Shown here piece by piece: positions 42,056-50,654 of a DNA stretch of 64,000 nucleotides (the stretch's first letter is position 1; each line of letters opens with the position of its first letter). Under the pieces are notes generated by a model, which saw only the letters and a program-made list of their open reading frames with translations, had not been told where the DNA came from and did not search any database. A program made the translations under genes and the position numbers. The DNA lies in assembly GCF_017592395.1 (NCBI RefSeq), contig NZ_JAGFOU010000001.1:1-64000 (forward strand), written 5' to 3'. This DNA comes from Actinomyces bowdenii (GTDB taxonomy: Bacteria > Actinomycetota > Actinomycetes > Actinomycetales > Actinomycetaceae).

Positions 42056-43134
42056 GCCTGCCTCCTGGGCCTCAGGATCAGCCGCAGGCGCCGGTCGGCC
42101 CGGGCCAGGTCGGCCAGCTCCCAGATGAGCAGGCCGCTGACCACGAGGGCCAGGGGCCACACCACGTAGTGCCTGGGGCCCTTGGCGACGCGCCCGTCAC
42201 TCAGGACGGCCTGGATATCGAGGTCGGTGAAGGACTCAGGAGGGTCGTCGTCGGGGCCGCCGGTGCGGTGAAGGTAGTCGACCCCCAGGTCCTGGGCCAC
42301 GGCCTCCAGGGCGGGCTCGTCGATGACCGACAGGCCGGGCTGGCCGTCGGGGCCGTCGGGGATGTAGTCGGCGTTCGTGTGCTCGCCGGTGGAGGGGCTG
42401 CCGTCGTAGGAGCGCATCTGCCCGCCCTCGGCGGTCCCGTAGCCCAGGACGGCGCCGCCGTCGACCACCGGGGCCATGGCCTGCCAGTCCCAGCCCTGGG
42501 ACTGGGCCTCCTGGGCGGCCCGGCCGCCGTCGGTGGCCTCGCCGTCGGAGAGGATGTAGACCAGCCTGATGTTCTGCGGATTGGCCTCGTGGGACTGGGC
42601 GAGCAGCTGGGAGAGCTGGGGCAGTGCGGTCTCCAGGGAGGAGCCGGTGGAGCGGTCGGTGACCTCCTGGGTCAGGGAGCCCACCCAGGAGTCCACCGCG
42701 TCGACGTCGGTGGTCAGGGGCAGCTCGACCGCCGCGGCCGAGTCCAGGGCGACGATGGAGTAGCGGGCGGAGGGGAAGGCCTGCCTGATGGAGGCCATAT
42801 CCGCCCTCACCCCGTCCAGGCGGGTGGCGGTGGGGTTCTCCACCCCCTCGGGGGGATCGCCGGCCCAGTCCTCGGCGGCCATGGAGCCGGTGCGGTCCAC
42901 CAGCATGTAGATCTCCACATTGGACACGGAGACGGCCTCCGAGGCGCGCACCGAGGGGCCCGCGAGGATGACGATCACCAGGGCGGCCGCTCCCGCCCGG
43001 CGCCACCAGGCGGCCCGGGCGCCGGGCTCGGCCTCCGAGGCGCGCATGCGCCATCGGGCCAGCCCCAGCAGGGCCGCCATGACCAGGGCCATGAGGACGA
43101 CGAGCGCCATGGGCAGCATCGGACGCAGCGTCAT
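42052..43134 (-). CDS. VWA-domain membrane protein (BatA/BatB-like) 2
   Basis: A 360-aa protein with two N-terminal membrane helices (MALVVLMALVMAALLGLARW and AGAAALVIVILAGPSV), a von Willebrand factor A domain from about residue 70 and a final helix (HYVVWPLALVVSGLLIWELA). The metal site is DRTGSM with Asp in YILSDGEATDGG, so the MIDAS is slightly unusual (Thr-Gly instead of Ser-x-Ser) but probably binds metal. The start at 43134 overlaps the previous stop (ATGA). VWA proteins of this operon type are thought to act with the MoxR ATPase in envelope protein maturation. Confidence 0.88.
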   Translation of the reverse strand: MTLRPMLPMALVVLMALVMAALLGLARWRMRASEAEPGARAAWWRRAGAAALVIVILAGPSVRASEAVSVSNVEIYMLVDRTGSMAAEDWAGDPPEGVENPTATRLDGVRADMASIRQAFPSARYSIVALDSAAAVELPLTTDVDAVDSWVGSLTQEVTDRSTGSSLETALPQLSQLLAQSHEANPQNIRLVYILSDGEATDGGRAAQEAQSQGWDWQAMAPVVDGGAVLGYGTAEGGQMRSYDGSPSTGEHTNADYIPDGPDGQPGLSVIDEPALEAVAQDLGVDYLHRTGGPDDDPPESFTDLDIQAVLSDGRVAKGPRHYVVWPLALVVSGLLIWELADLARADRRLRLILRPRRQA

Positions 43135-44195
43135 GCCCGCCTCCATGCGGCCAGCCCCAGCAGGGCCAGCACCGCGACGGCCAGCAGGATGCTCAGCCTC
43201 TCGGGCTCATCCGTGCGCCTGACCTCGGTGTTGCCGCCGAGCTCGGCGACCTGGGTGGACTCCAGGCGCGCGACGATATCGCCGCCGGCGCCGGAGTCCT
43301 CGACGTCGTAGAAGCGGCCATCGAGCCCCTCGGTGAGGGTCTTGAGCTCCTCGCGGCCCTCCTCCAGGGTCTTCTCCGCCTCCCAGTCGCCGCTGTACCG
43401 CTCATCGGCGCCGAAGATGGAGAACAGGCGGATCTGACGCTCCTTGAGCAGCTCGGTGGCATCGGGCAGGGGGTAGATCTGCTGGTCGTAGGGGTCGATG
43501 ACCTGGTTGTCGGTGGCGAGGATGATGGATCGGGAGCGGTCCAGCCCCTGGTTGTCGAAGGCCGTGGCGCAGGAGGCCAGGCCGTCGCCGGCCAGGGAGG
43601 AGGCGTCCAGGGAGGAGTCGATGGTCCCGCCCAGCTCCAGGGCGTAGCGCGTGGCCTGAAGGGTGGTCGGGTTCTCCGGGTCGATGTCCAGCACGTCGGC
43701 CAGATCCTCCATCTCGGTCTGGAGCAGCTCGTAGTCGTCGGTCAGGGGCACGATGGTCTGGGCCGAGGAGTTCCAGGCCACCAGTGCCACGCGCTCGCCG
43801 TCGAAGGACTCGATGAGGTCGGCGAAGGTCTCGAGCACGGAGGCGTCCACCTTCACCATGGAGGTGGACACGTCCAGGCACAGCACGATATCGCGGTTGG
43901 CCAGGCGGTCGGAGCGCTCACGCTCGCGGACCGGCCGGGCGGCGATCGCTGAGGCCGACACCAGGGCGAGGACGATGAGGACCGCCATCGCGGCGTGCAG
44001 CCAGCGGCGCTGGCGGATGCGGGCGCGGACCTGGGGCAGGTCGAACAGGCTCACGGAGTTGGCCAGGCGCCGCGGGCCGGGGCCCTGCGCCTCCCGGGAG
44101 GGGCGCTGCGGCCCGGCCCCGGGCCGCAGGAGCATGAGCAGGACGATGCCCACCGCCGCGAGGAGCAGCAGGGCGAGCAGCCATGGCATCACCAT
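43131..44195 (-). CDS. VWA-domain membrane protein (BatA-like) 1
   Basis: A 354-aa protein with a short N-terminal helix, a second helix at about residue 65-90, a VWA domain with the classical MIDAS DVSTSM (near residue 108) and a C-terminal helix (LSILLAVAVLALLGLAAW). The distal part ESTQVAELGGNTEVRRTDEPE precedes the last helix. Two starts are possible, ATG at 44195 or ATG at 44189, the latter sharing its A with the upstream stop codon. It is one of two VWA proteins in tandem, as in classic Bat operons. Confidence 0.88.
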   Translation of the reverse strand: MVMPWLLALLLLAAVGIVLLMLLRPGAGPQRPSREAQGPGPRRLANSVSLFDLPQVRARIRQRRWLHAAMAVLIVLALVSASAIAARPVRERERSDRLANRDIVLCLDVSTSMVKVDASVLETFADLIESFDGERVALVAWNSSAQTIVPLTDDYELLQTEMEDLADVLDIDPENPTTLQATRYALELGGTIDSSLDASSLAGDGLASCATAFDNQGLDRSRSIILATDNQVIDPYDQQIYPLPDATELLKERQIRLFSIFGADERYSGDWEAEKTLEEGREELKTLTEGLDGRFYDVEDSGAGGDIVARLESTQVAELGGNTEVRRTDEPERLSILLAVAVLALLGLAAWRRA

Positions 44196-44710
44196 CGGTG
44201 AACCACCTCCCCGGCATGGTCGAGGGCCTCCTGGGCGACGGCCTCGGACTCGCGGTCGAAGGAGGGCTGCTCCCAGATCGCCAGGAGCTCGCCCACGCGC
44301 CCCAGGGGGTTGGCATCCAGTGGCCGTCCGGCGCTGCGCACCTGGCGCAGCCGGGCCATCACCGAGCGCGGGCCGGTGGTGTCGGCCATGGCCAGGATCT
44401 CGGTGACGGTGGCGGTGGTGATCTCCTGGCCGCTGCGCGCCTCGGCGAAGCCGCGCACGAGGGCCGCCAGCTCCAGGTGGAGGCCCCGCAGATCCAGCTC
44501 CCCGGCCCGCCAGCGCCCGGTGACCTCATCGAGCCGCTCCACCCATTGGCGCCGCTCGCCCGGGGCCATGGGGATGTCCCCGACCTGGGCGGAGGTGTCG
44601 CGCCGGGTGGTCAGGAAGACGAAGAGGAGCCAGGCCACCACGATGATGAGGCAGATCGTGGCCACGATGACCAGCCAGGCCGGCATGAGCACGGGGGGAT
44701 GGGGCGACAT
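44189..44710 (-). CDS. Small membrane protein of the MoxR/VWA operon
   Basis: A 173-aa protein with one N-terminal membrane helix (MPAWLVIVATICLIIVVAWLLFVFL) and a cytoplasmic helical domain (ERRQWVERLDEVTGRWRAGELDLRGLHLELAALVRGFAE). It is comparable in place to the DUF4381-like small proteins of MoxR operons, though the family match is uncertain. The ATG at 44710 lies 2 nt after the DUF58 stop. A much longer reading in this frame overlaps DUF58 and is a shadow. Confidence 0.78.
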   Translation of the reverse strand: MSPHPPVLMPAWLVIVATICLIIVVAWLLFVFLTTRRDTSAQVGDIPMAPGERRQWVERLDEVTGRWRAGELDLRGLHLELAALVRGFAEARSGQEITTATVTEILAMADTTGPRSVMARLRQVRSAGRPLDANPLGRVGELLAIWEQPSFDRESEAVAQEALDHAGEVVHRW

Positions 44711-44712
44711 GC

Positions 44713-45831
44713 TCACCGCCTCCCCCGGGCCACGGCGGCCCGCTCGCGCTGGAGCAGATCGGCCAGGGAGTCGATGAGGCCCTCCTCGTCCTTGATGGTT
44801 CCGTGCTCCAGGTGGCGGGCGTCCAGCAGGTCCTCGGCGACGTCCCGCCGCCAGGCGGCGGCCAGCTCCAGCTGCGACCTGAGCAGGGGGTCGTGGCGCA
44901 GGAAGGCGGGCACCTCCACGGGGGCGTCGATGTCCCAGGCCCGGCCGCCGTCGGCGCGCAGCGGGTCGTCGTCGTCGACCTGGACGACGATGACCTCGTG
45001 GAGCATCGACAGGCGGCGCAGCCACAGGGCGCTCTCGGGGCCGGGGTGGGAGGTGTCGGTGATGAGGATGACCAGGCTGCGGCGGCGGTGCCACGTGACC
45101 ACGCGCTCCATGAGCCGGGGCAGGCTGGAGGCCGGGGCCTGGGGCAGCAGTCGCCCGTCGGGGCCGTCGAGGGCCTCGAAGGTGCGCGCCAGGAGCGCCA
45201 GGAGGGTCTCGGCGTGCTTGGCCCCGCTGCGGGCGGGCCGGGAGATGGTGCGGGCCGAGTCCCCCGCCACCAGCGCCACGGAGTCCCCGCGCATGCGGGC
45301 CAGGTAGGAGAAGACCTCGGCCACCCCCAGGGCCAGGTCGCGCTTGTCCTGGCCGCTGGGGGCCTGGGCGGCCATGGTCCGCCCGGTGTCCACCGCCAGG
45401 ATGAGGGGCACCATGGACTCGCGCTGATAGCGCTTGATGACGGGCTGGCCGACCCGGGCCGAGGACTTCCAGTCGATATCGGTGACATCGTCGCCGGGCC
45501 GGTAGAGGGACATGTCGTCGAAGTCCTGGCCGCGGCCCACGAAGATCGACTTGTGCCGCCCATCGAGCAGGCCGGTGGCGCGCCGCAGGGTGGGCAGGGT
45601 CAGCGCGGCGCGCAGGCGCTCCATGCGGCTGCCCCGGCGGCGCGACCAGCCCGTGGTCCGGGGCTCCTCGCCCGGTGCCTCCCCCGGCGCCCCGGGTGCG
45701 CCCGGCGCGCCAGCAGCGCCCGGGGCCTCCTGGCCGGGGCGGCCGCCCCGATCAGGATGGTCCTGACGGCTCTGCCGACTCGGCCGGCCGGGATCGCCAG
45801 TGGGGCCGCGCCGGGCCTTCCTGCTCATCAC
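44713..45831 (-). CDS. DUF58 protein
   Basis: A 372-aa protein. The first 70 residues are disordered, with a tandem GAPGAPGAPGEAPG tract; the DUF58 domain follows, marked by FVGRGQDFDDMSLYRPGDDVTDIDWKSSARVGQPVIKRYQRE and LILAVDTGRTM, a degenerate VWA-like fold. In all known MoxR operons a DUF58 gene follows the ATPase. It lies 19 nt downstream of the MoxR gene. The protein probably works as an adaptor between the ATPase and the membrane VWA proteins. Confidence 0.9.
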   Translation of the reverse strand: MMSRKARRGPTGDPGRPSRQSRQDHPDRGGRPGQEAPGAAGAPGAPGAPGEAPGEEPRTTGWSRRRGSRMERLRAALTLPTLRRATGLLDGRHKSIFVGRGQDFDDMSLYRPGDDVTDIDWKSSARVGQPVIKRYQRESMVPLILAVDTGRTMAAQAPSGQDKRDLALGVAEVFSYLARMRGDSVALVAGDSARTISRPARSGAKHAETLLALLARTFEALDGPDGRLLPQAPASSLPRLMERVVTWHRRRSLVILITDTSHPGPESALWLRRLSMLHEVIVVQVDDDDPLRADGGRAWDIDAPVEVPAFLRHDPLLRSQLELAAAWRRDVAEDLLDARHLEHGTIKDEEGLIDSLADLLQRERAAVARGRR

Positions 45832-45850
45832 GAGGCTTCCTCCGCGGGGC

Positions 45851-47302
45851 TCAGGGCGTGGGCACCGCGGCGAAGATCGCGTCGATGATCGCCTCTGGAG
45901 CCACCCCGTCGGCCAGGGCGTCGTAGGTCAGGACCAGGCGATGGCGCAGCACGCTGTGGCGCAGGAGGCGCACATCGTCGGGGATGACGTAGGTGCGGCC
46001 CTCCTGCAGGGCGATGGCCTGGGCCACCTTCATCAGGGCGATGCCGCCGCGGGGCGAGGCGCCCACGCGCACCTGGGCCTCCAGGCCCGCCACGGGCCGC
46101 GGGCCGCCGCCGCGGGAGGTGTTGATGAGCGCCACGATGTACTGCTTGATGACGGGGTCGACGTAGACGCGCTCGGCCGCGCCCTGGAGCCACTCGACGT
46201 CCTGAGTGGAGATGGCCTCGGTGGTGATGGGCTTGTCGAAGGAGCCCGAGGAGATGCGCTCGAGCACCGTGGCCTCCTCGCTGGGCCGGGGGTAGCTGAG
46301 CACCTCCTTGAGCAGGAAGCGGTCCATCTGGGCCTCGGGCAGGACGTAGGTGCCCTCCTCCTCGATGGGGTTCTGGGTGGCCAGCACCATGAAGGGGTGC
46401 GGCAGGGGGTAGACGACGCCGCCGATGGAGGTCTGGCGCTCCTGCATGGCCTCCAGCATCGCGGACTGGGTCTTGGCGCTGGAGCGGTTGATCTCATCGA
46501 GCAGGACGATGTTGGCGTGCACCGGCCCCAGCTGGGTGGTCATCTCACCGGTGGCGTAGTTGAGGATCTGGGTGCCCACGATGTCGTTGGGCATGAGGTC
46601 GGGGGTGCACTGGATGCGGCGGAAGGAGCCGGAGACGGCGGAGGCCAGGGTCTGGGCGGCCGTGGTCTTGGCCAGTCCGGGCACGGACTCCAGGAGGATG
46701 TGGCCCCCGGCCATGAGCGTGGTCACCAGGGCGATGCGCAGCTGCTCCTGGCCGACCACCCGCTGGGCGAAGATCTCGGCCACCGTGCCCAGCAGGGCGC
46801 CGGCCCTCTCGACGTCGGCCTCCGAGCCCCCCGAGGAGGTGGAGGCGGCCCGGGCCTCGCGCTTGAGGGCCTCGCGCGAGGGCAGCGGGCCGGTGGTGGC
46901 CGCCTCCTCCACGGGCGCGGCCGGCGGCACCCCGTAGCCCATGCCCGCATCCGCGGCCTGTGCGGGGCGCTGCGGCGCGGGGTTGTACTGCACCGGCTGC
47001 TGCCCGGGGGGCTGGAGCAGTCCCTGCGATGGGGGCGCGGGCACGGCGGGCCCAGCGGGCCCAGCGGCAGCGCCGGACGCCCCACCGGGGATGGGCGCGG
47101 GGACCGGCGCCGAGGGGCCCGCCTGGGAGGCCGGGCCCCGCACTCCGGAGCCCGGCGCTACGGCGCCGGGGGCGCCCGCCGCGGCCTGGGGCGCGCTCTC
47201 CCCGGGGGCGATGCTGGGGGGCCGGTGACCCCCCGGCTGCCCGCCGTGCGGCGCGGGCTGCCGTCCCGGGGTCCGGGCTCCGTGATCGGGCTGCGTGCTC
47301 AT
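45851..47302 (-). CDS. MoxR-type AAA+ ATPase
   Basis: A 483-aa protein with a 150-residue Pro/Gly/Ala-rich N-terminal extension, then the MoxR AAA+ domain: Walker A region ILLESVPGLAKTTAAQTLA, the pore loop GEMTTQLGPVHANIVLLDEINRSSAK with Walker B, the sensor LATQNPIEEEGTYVLPEAQMDRF and the C-terminal lid. Walker A lacks the usual GK-T/S spacing in the first position (GLAKT), as is normal for MoxR. The start at 47302 has AGGAG four nucleotides upstream; reading further upstream would run through low-quality sequence. It heads a six-gene operon. Confidence 0.92.
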   Translation of the reverse strand: MSTQPDHGARTPGRQPAPHGGQPGGHRPPSIAPGESAPQAAAGAPGAVAPGSGVRGPASQAGPSAPVPAPIPGGASGAAAGPAGPAVPAPPSQGLLQPPGQQPVQYNPAPQRPAQAADAGMGYGVPPAAPVEEAATTGPLPSREALKREARAASTSSGGSEADVERAGALLGTVAEIFAQRVVGQEQLRIALVTTLMAGGHILLESVPGLAKTTAAQTLASAVSGSFRRIQCTPDLMPNDIVGTQILNYATGEMTTQLGPVHANIVLLDEINRSSAKTQSAMLEAMQERQTSIGGVVYPLPHPFMVLATQNPIEEEGTYVLPEAQMDRFLLKEVLSYPRPSEEATVLERISSGSFDKPITTEAISTQDVEWLQGAAERVYVDPVIKQYIVALINTSRGGGPRPVAGLEAQVRVGASPRGGIALMKVAQAIALQEGRTYVIPDDVRLLRHSVLRHRLVLTYDALADGVAPEAIIDAIFAAVPTP

Positions 47303-47516
47303 GGTTCTCCTGGTCATCCTGCGTGGGCCCTGCGAGCGCGGTGCGCCGGCGGCGCCCTGGAAGGGTAATACGGGGCGCCGCCTCCGTGGGCCTCCAACGG
47401 GCCCCGCGGCGTGGATCGCAGTCCCCATGACCGCCCGGAGGCCTTCACCTGCCCGGGTTCTGGGCGCGAGCGCGCCGATCCGCAGCCGGATGTGAGTCCC
47501 GTCCCGGCAGGCCCTC
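47303..47516. other. Gap between RloB-like gene and MoxR, no gene seen
   Basis: A 214-bp intergenic stretch between two minus-strand genes. A TATTAC box on the minus strand at 47372-47367 is the best -10 candidate for the MoxR operon, giving a leader of about 60 nt that ends with a proper ribosome-binding site. Confidence 0.4.
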
Positions 47517-48119
47517 TCAGGACAGCTCATCCAGAAGGCCGAGACTGCGCAGGAGGTGCGGCATGGTGGTGGAGGGGCACGGCCCCTGGGTATCGAGCCC
47601 CGGCAATCCCTGGGAGGGCAGGTAGCAGCGCCGGGCCGCCTGCTCCATCGCATCCCAGGGGAAGGAACCCGGGATCTCCTTGTCCTGCCCTGACGGCAGG
47701 CCGGTGAGCTCACGGTAGTGGCGCTGGGCATCACGCTGATCCTGGTAACTGCGGATCGGTTCGTAGTGGGCGTTGAGCCAGACCTCGAAGCACGGCACGG
47801 ACACGGCGCCGTGCACAGTGGTTTGCCGACTGCTGAGGCTGCGGCACCCGGCCAGGAAGCCTTCACGATCGGTCCCGTCATGGTCGACGACGATCCACAC
47901 CTCGCGGTAGGCGCGGATATCGGATCTGGGCCCTTTCAACTCCTTGAGGATGGTCGATGGATCGCCCTCGATCAGGCGGGTGTTCACCGAGATGCCCCGG
48001 CCCACCCTTCTCTTGAGACTCTCGAGATAGGTCTTCTCAGTCTTCCTGCCGTTGGTGAGAAGCAGGACGGTGCGGCGCTCCGCACGCTTCTGGCGCCGCT
48101 GAGACCTCCTGGGCGCCAC
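47517..48119 (-). CDS. RloB-like protein, second component of an AbiL-type pair
   Basis: A 200-aa RloB-family protein (PF13707). The basic start MAPRRSQRRQKRAERR is followed by TVLLLTNGRKTEKTYLESLKRR, an Asp-rich segment WIVVDHDGTDREGF and the FEVWLNAHYEPIRSY motif, all typical. The Toprim-like fold suggests nuclease or RNA-targeting activity. I choose the GTG at 48119: it lies one nucleotide after the ATPase stop and has GGAGGG five nucleotides upstream, so translation is coupled; a longer in-frame reading overlaps the ATPase on the same strand. Together with the ATPase it matches the AbiLi/AbiLii arrangement of abortive-infection systems. Confidence 0.85.
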   Translation of the reverse strand: MAPRRSQRRQKRAERRTVLLLTNGRKTEKTYLESLKRRVGRGISVNTRLIEGDPSTILKELKGPRSDIRAYREVWIVVDHDGTDREGFLAGCRSLSSRQTTVHGAVSVPCFEVWLNAHYEPIRSYQDQRDAQRHYRELTGLPSGQDKEIPGSFPWDAMEQAARRCYLPSQGLPGLDTQGPCPSTTMPHLLRSLGLLDELS

Positions 48120-48120
48120 C

Positions 48121-49422
48121 TCAGCCCTCCGATCCCTCGGTGCGCAGAAGACGGCGAATACCGGAGGTATCGACCCGGGGAACCGCACCGAAGGCTCCCG
48201 CCAGGTAGCGCCGCTGCTTGTTGGTGCCCTTGCGGGTAGTGGAGAAGTCGGACAGGCTGAAGAGATCACTCGCGCCCTCATTGTTCTTCTCGCAGAGCCA
48301 CACCTCGCCCGCCTCGAGCAGCTGCGTGGGCGAGTTGTCGAGCAGGGAGGCGTCATGGGTGGTGAACACCAGCTGGGCCCCTGTGCGGTTGACCTCGGGG
48401 TCCTGGAACATCGAAACGAGCTCGGCGACCAGCACCGGGTGCAGGCTGGCATCGAGCTCATCGACGAGAAGGGTCTGCCCCAGCCGGAGAGCATCGACGG
48501 CGGGGCCCATGGTGGCGAGCCAGGTGAGGGTGCCCTGACTCTGAGCGCCGACGGGCAGACGGCGCTCCTTCCCATCAGCCCCCGCATGGAAGAAGACAAG
48601 GGAGCGCTGGAGCTGCTGCAGGATCGTCTCAGGGATATCCTCCTCGGCCTCATCGCCGGCAAGGAGGCGCCGCACCTCCTCGAGAACCTCATCGGGGACG
48701 TCCCGCTCCTCAAGGCCGACCCGCATCACGCCCAGGTCAGCGGTCACGGCGATCGCATCGCACAGCGCACTCCATCGCGCTGGCCCATCAGCAAGTCGCC
48801 CCATCAGCCATTGGAGTCGGGCAAGCCGCTCATCGTCGTCGCGGTGGATCATACGGATCCCCTGGAGGCCTCGAGCCACGGGGGCGAGCGTCGCATGCTC
48901 GTAGCGCAGGGCCATGGCCAGGAAGAGGTCCCTGGCCGTGGTGATACGCCGTACCTCCGTCGTCGCGCCCCTGAGCGAGGGTCCGGGCTCCATGGTCAGA
49001 TCCTGGTCCGCATCCTCCTGGGTGCGCACGAAGAGCTTCCTCCAGCGCGCGCCTGCCTGCCACAGCTCCTCCCTCCCGATGCCCCAGGAGTACGCCTCCA
49101 CGCTGTACCGGTAGCGCGCACCCTCGTGCACGAAGTCCACCGCATAGGACGTGGGCTCCAGACGGTGGCGGTCATCCAGGGCGTACGGGCGGTGCAGGAT
49201 GTCGCGGTGTCCCCGCACGGCGTAGCGGAGGCCATTAATGGCCTCCAGCAGGGTCGACTTGCCCGAGGCGTTGGCGCCGTAGACGGCCGCCACCTGCCTG
49301 ACCGCCTCGGACCAGGAGGAGCCGGGGCGGGGCGAGAGCGTGGTGAGGCTGTCCCGGATGAGGTCGAGGGTCACCTCATCTCGGAAGATCCGGTAGTTCC
49401 CAACGGAGAAGGTGAGCAGCAT
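48121..49422 (-). CDS. AAA ATPase (AbiLi/RloA-like), first component of a phage-defence pair
   Basis: A 433-aa ABC/SMC-like ATPase of the AAA_15/AAA_21 group. Walker A is AVYGANASGKSTLLEA (residues 47-60), the ABC signature-like QSQGTLTWLATMG comes late, Walker B is LLVDELDASLHPVL and the switch histidine is FTTHDASLLDN. MLLTFSVGNYRIFRDEVTLDL is the usual N-terminus of these proteins (the beta-sheet that packs on the P loop). TAGGCT six nucleotides before the ATG indicates leaderless expression. Proteins with this layout next to RloB occur in AbiL defence systems; the ATPase presumably senses infection and controls the RloB effector. Confidence 0.88.
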   Translation of the reverse strand: MLLTFSVGNYRIFRDEVTLDLIRDSLTTLSPRPGSSWSEAVRQVAAVYGANASGKSTLLEAINGLRYAVRGHRDILHRPYALDDRHRLEPTSYAVDFVHEGARYRYSVEAYSWGIGREELWQAGARWRKLFVRTQEDADQDLTMEPGPSLRGATTEVRRITTARDLFLAMALRYEHATLAPVARGLQGIRMIHRDDDERLARLQWLMGRLADGPARWSALCDAIAVTADLGVMRVGLEERDVPDEVLEEVRRLLAGDEAEEDIPETILQQLQRSLVFFHAGADGKERRLPVGAQSQGTLTWLATMGPAVDALRLGQTLLVDELDASLHPVLVAELVSMFQDPEVNRTGAQLVFTTHDASLLDNSPTQLLEAGEVWLCEKNNEGASDLFSLSDFSTTRKGTNKQRRYLAGAFGAVPRVDTSGIRRLLRTEGSEG

Positions 49423-49434
49423 AAGAACAGCCTA
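49423..49434 (-). promoter_or_regulatory. Leaderless -10 box of the AbiL-type ATPase
   Basis: TAGGCT on the minus strand (49434-49429) followed by six nucleotides and the ATG. The two-gene defence pair thus has its own promoter. Confidence 0.65.
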
Positions 49435-49528
49435 CATCGAGACCCTCGATCGGGGAAGGAATTTCCCAAAACGACCCACTCGCGAGGAGTCGCGATGTCT
49501 GGTGACCGCCGAGGCTCGAGCCGGCCGC

Positions 49529-50542
49529 TCACAGCCCGGAGAGGTTGACGTCCCGGCCCTCGAAGGTCAGGCGCAGTCCCTCGGGCGTGACCACGGCGCC
49601 GGACAGCTTCAGTCCCTTGGGCAGCAGGGTCATGGGCACCTCCGTCTCGGTGCTGTCCAGGCCCACGTAGCGCAGCCACTCGGCGGGGACGTCGGCCGAG
49701 GCCTGGGAGCCCACGCTCGCCGATTCCACCGTCAGCAGGAGGTTGCCCTCGGGGGTGACCGAGGGGGCTGCCTCCACCGAGGCGTTGACGCCGTAGCGGG
49801 AGGTGGCAATGGACACCGTCCCGGGCTCCTGGGCCGAGGTCCCCACCGCTCCGGCCGAGGCCGTGGCCCCCTCCAGCCCCTGGGAGCTGGCCCGGAGCAG
49901 GACCGAGGCGGTCTCCCAGTCCAGGGTCCCGCTCATGGTGATCGTCCTGGCGCGATGGGGGGAGGAGGTGCCCACCTGGGTCATGGAGGCGTCGAAGTCG
50001 TCGAAGGCCAGCTCCGCCTCCGGCCCGAGGCTCGGCTCGCCCGAGAGGATCCCCAGCACCGGCCCCAGGCTGAGGCGGGAGGCCTCCACATCCACACGGC
50101 GCAGGGATCCGCTGGCGAGCTGGGGCAGGATGATCCCCTCGGTGGTCACCCTCGCGTCCTGGCTCAGTCCCGACATGCCGTCCTGGACCGCAGCGCTGAT
50201 CCGCTCACGGGCGTGGTTCTCGGCCCACACCGCGCCACCGGCCAGGGCCGCCACCAGGACCAGGAGGATGACCAGGACCGCCGCCAGGGGCCTGGGGCGA
50301 CGGCGCCGCCCCACCACCCGGGGGGCAGTATCCCCTGCCCCGCCGGGCGGGTCGGCCACCAGGGCGTCGAGGTCGAGGCGGCCGTCCTCGGTCTCGTGCG
50401 AGCCGGGCTCGGCCCGATCAGGGGCCGCGGCCGCCCACGCGGCGGTGGACGGGATGGTCATGGTCTCGCGACCGCCCCCGGCGCCCCGCGCATCATCCGA
50501 CAGCTCCTCCGGCCTCACAGGCTCATCCTCTCGCAGTCCCAT
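49529..50542 (-). CDS. DUF2993 (LmeA-like) lipid-associated membrane protein
   Basis: A 337-aa protein with a disordered acidic N-terminus (about 85 residues), one membrane helix (PLAAVLVILLVLVAALAGGAVW), and an external DUF2993 domain rich in beta strands (ARERISAAVQDGMSGLSQDARVTTEGIILPQLASGSL to GLRLTFEGRDVNLSGL). LmeA of mycobacteria, in the same family, is an envelope lipid-binding protein involved in lipomannan elongation. The start at 50542 (MGLREDEP) is plausible; an internal ATG at 50461 would shorten the N-terminus. It stands between the FHA genes and the AbiL-type pair. Confidence 0.8.
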   Translation of the reverse strand: MGLREDEPVRPEELSDDARGAGGGRETMTIPSTAAWAAAAPDRAEPGSHETEDGRLDLDALVADPPGGAGDTAPRVVGRRRRPRPLAAVLVILLVLVAALAGGAVWAENHARERISAAVQDGMSGLSQDARVTTEGIILPQLASGSLRRVDVEASRLSLGPVLGILSGEPSLGPEAELAFDDFDASMTQVGTSSPHRARTITMSGTLDWETASVLLRASSQGLEGATASAGAVGTSAQEPGTVSIATSRYGVNASVEAAPSVTPEGNLLLTVESASVGSQASADVPAEWLRYVGLDSTETEVPMTLLPKGLKLSGAVVTPEGLRLTFEGRDVNLSGL

Positions 50543-50654
50543 CGTCCCTCTCGTCCATCGCGGCCTTCCTCCCCTGCGGCGCGTCCCCGTGACGGGCCAC
50601 TGAGCGGTGCAGCATACGCGCCCCCGGCCCGCTGCGGCAGCCGGTGGCGGCGGC

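Noticed and set aside
43753-44406. Plus-strand frames of 130-220 codons opposite the VWA genes
   Set aside because: They are shadows of the well-supported minus-strand operon, without domain or ribosome-binding site.
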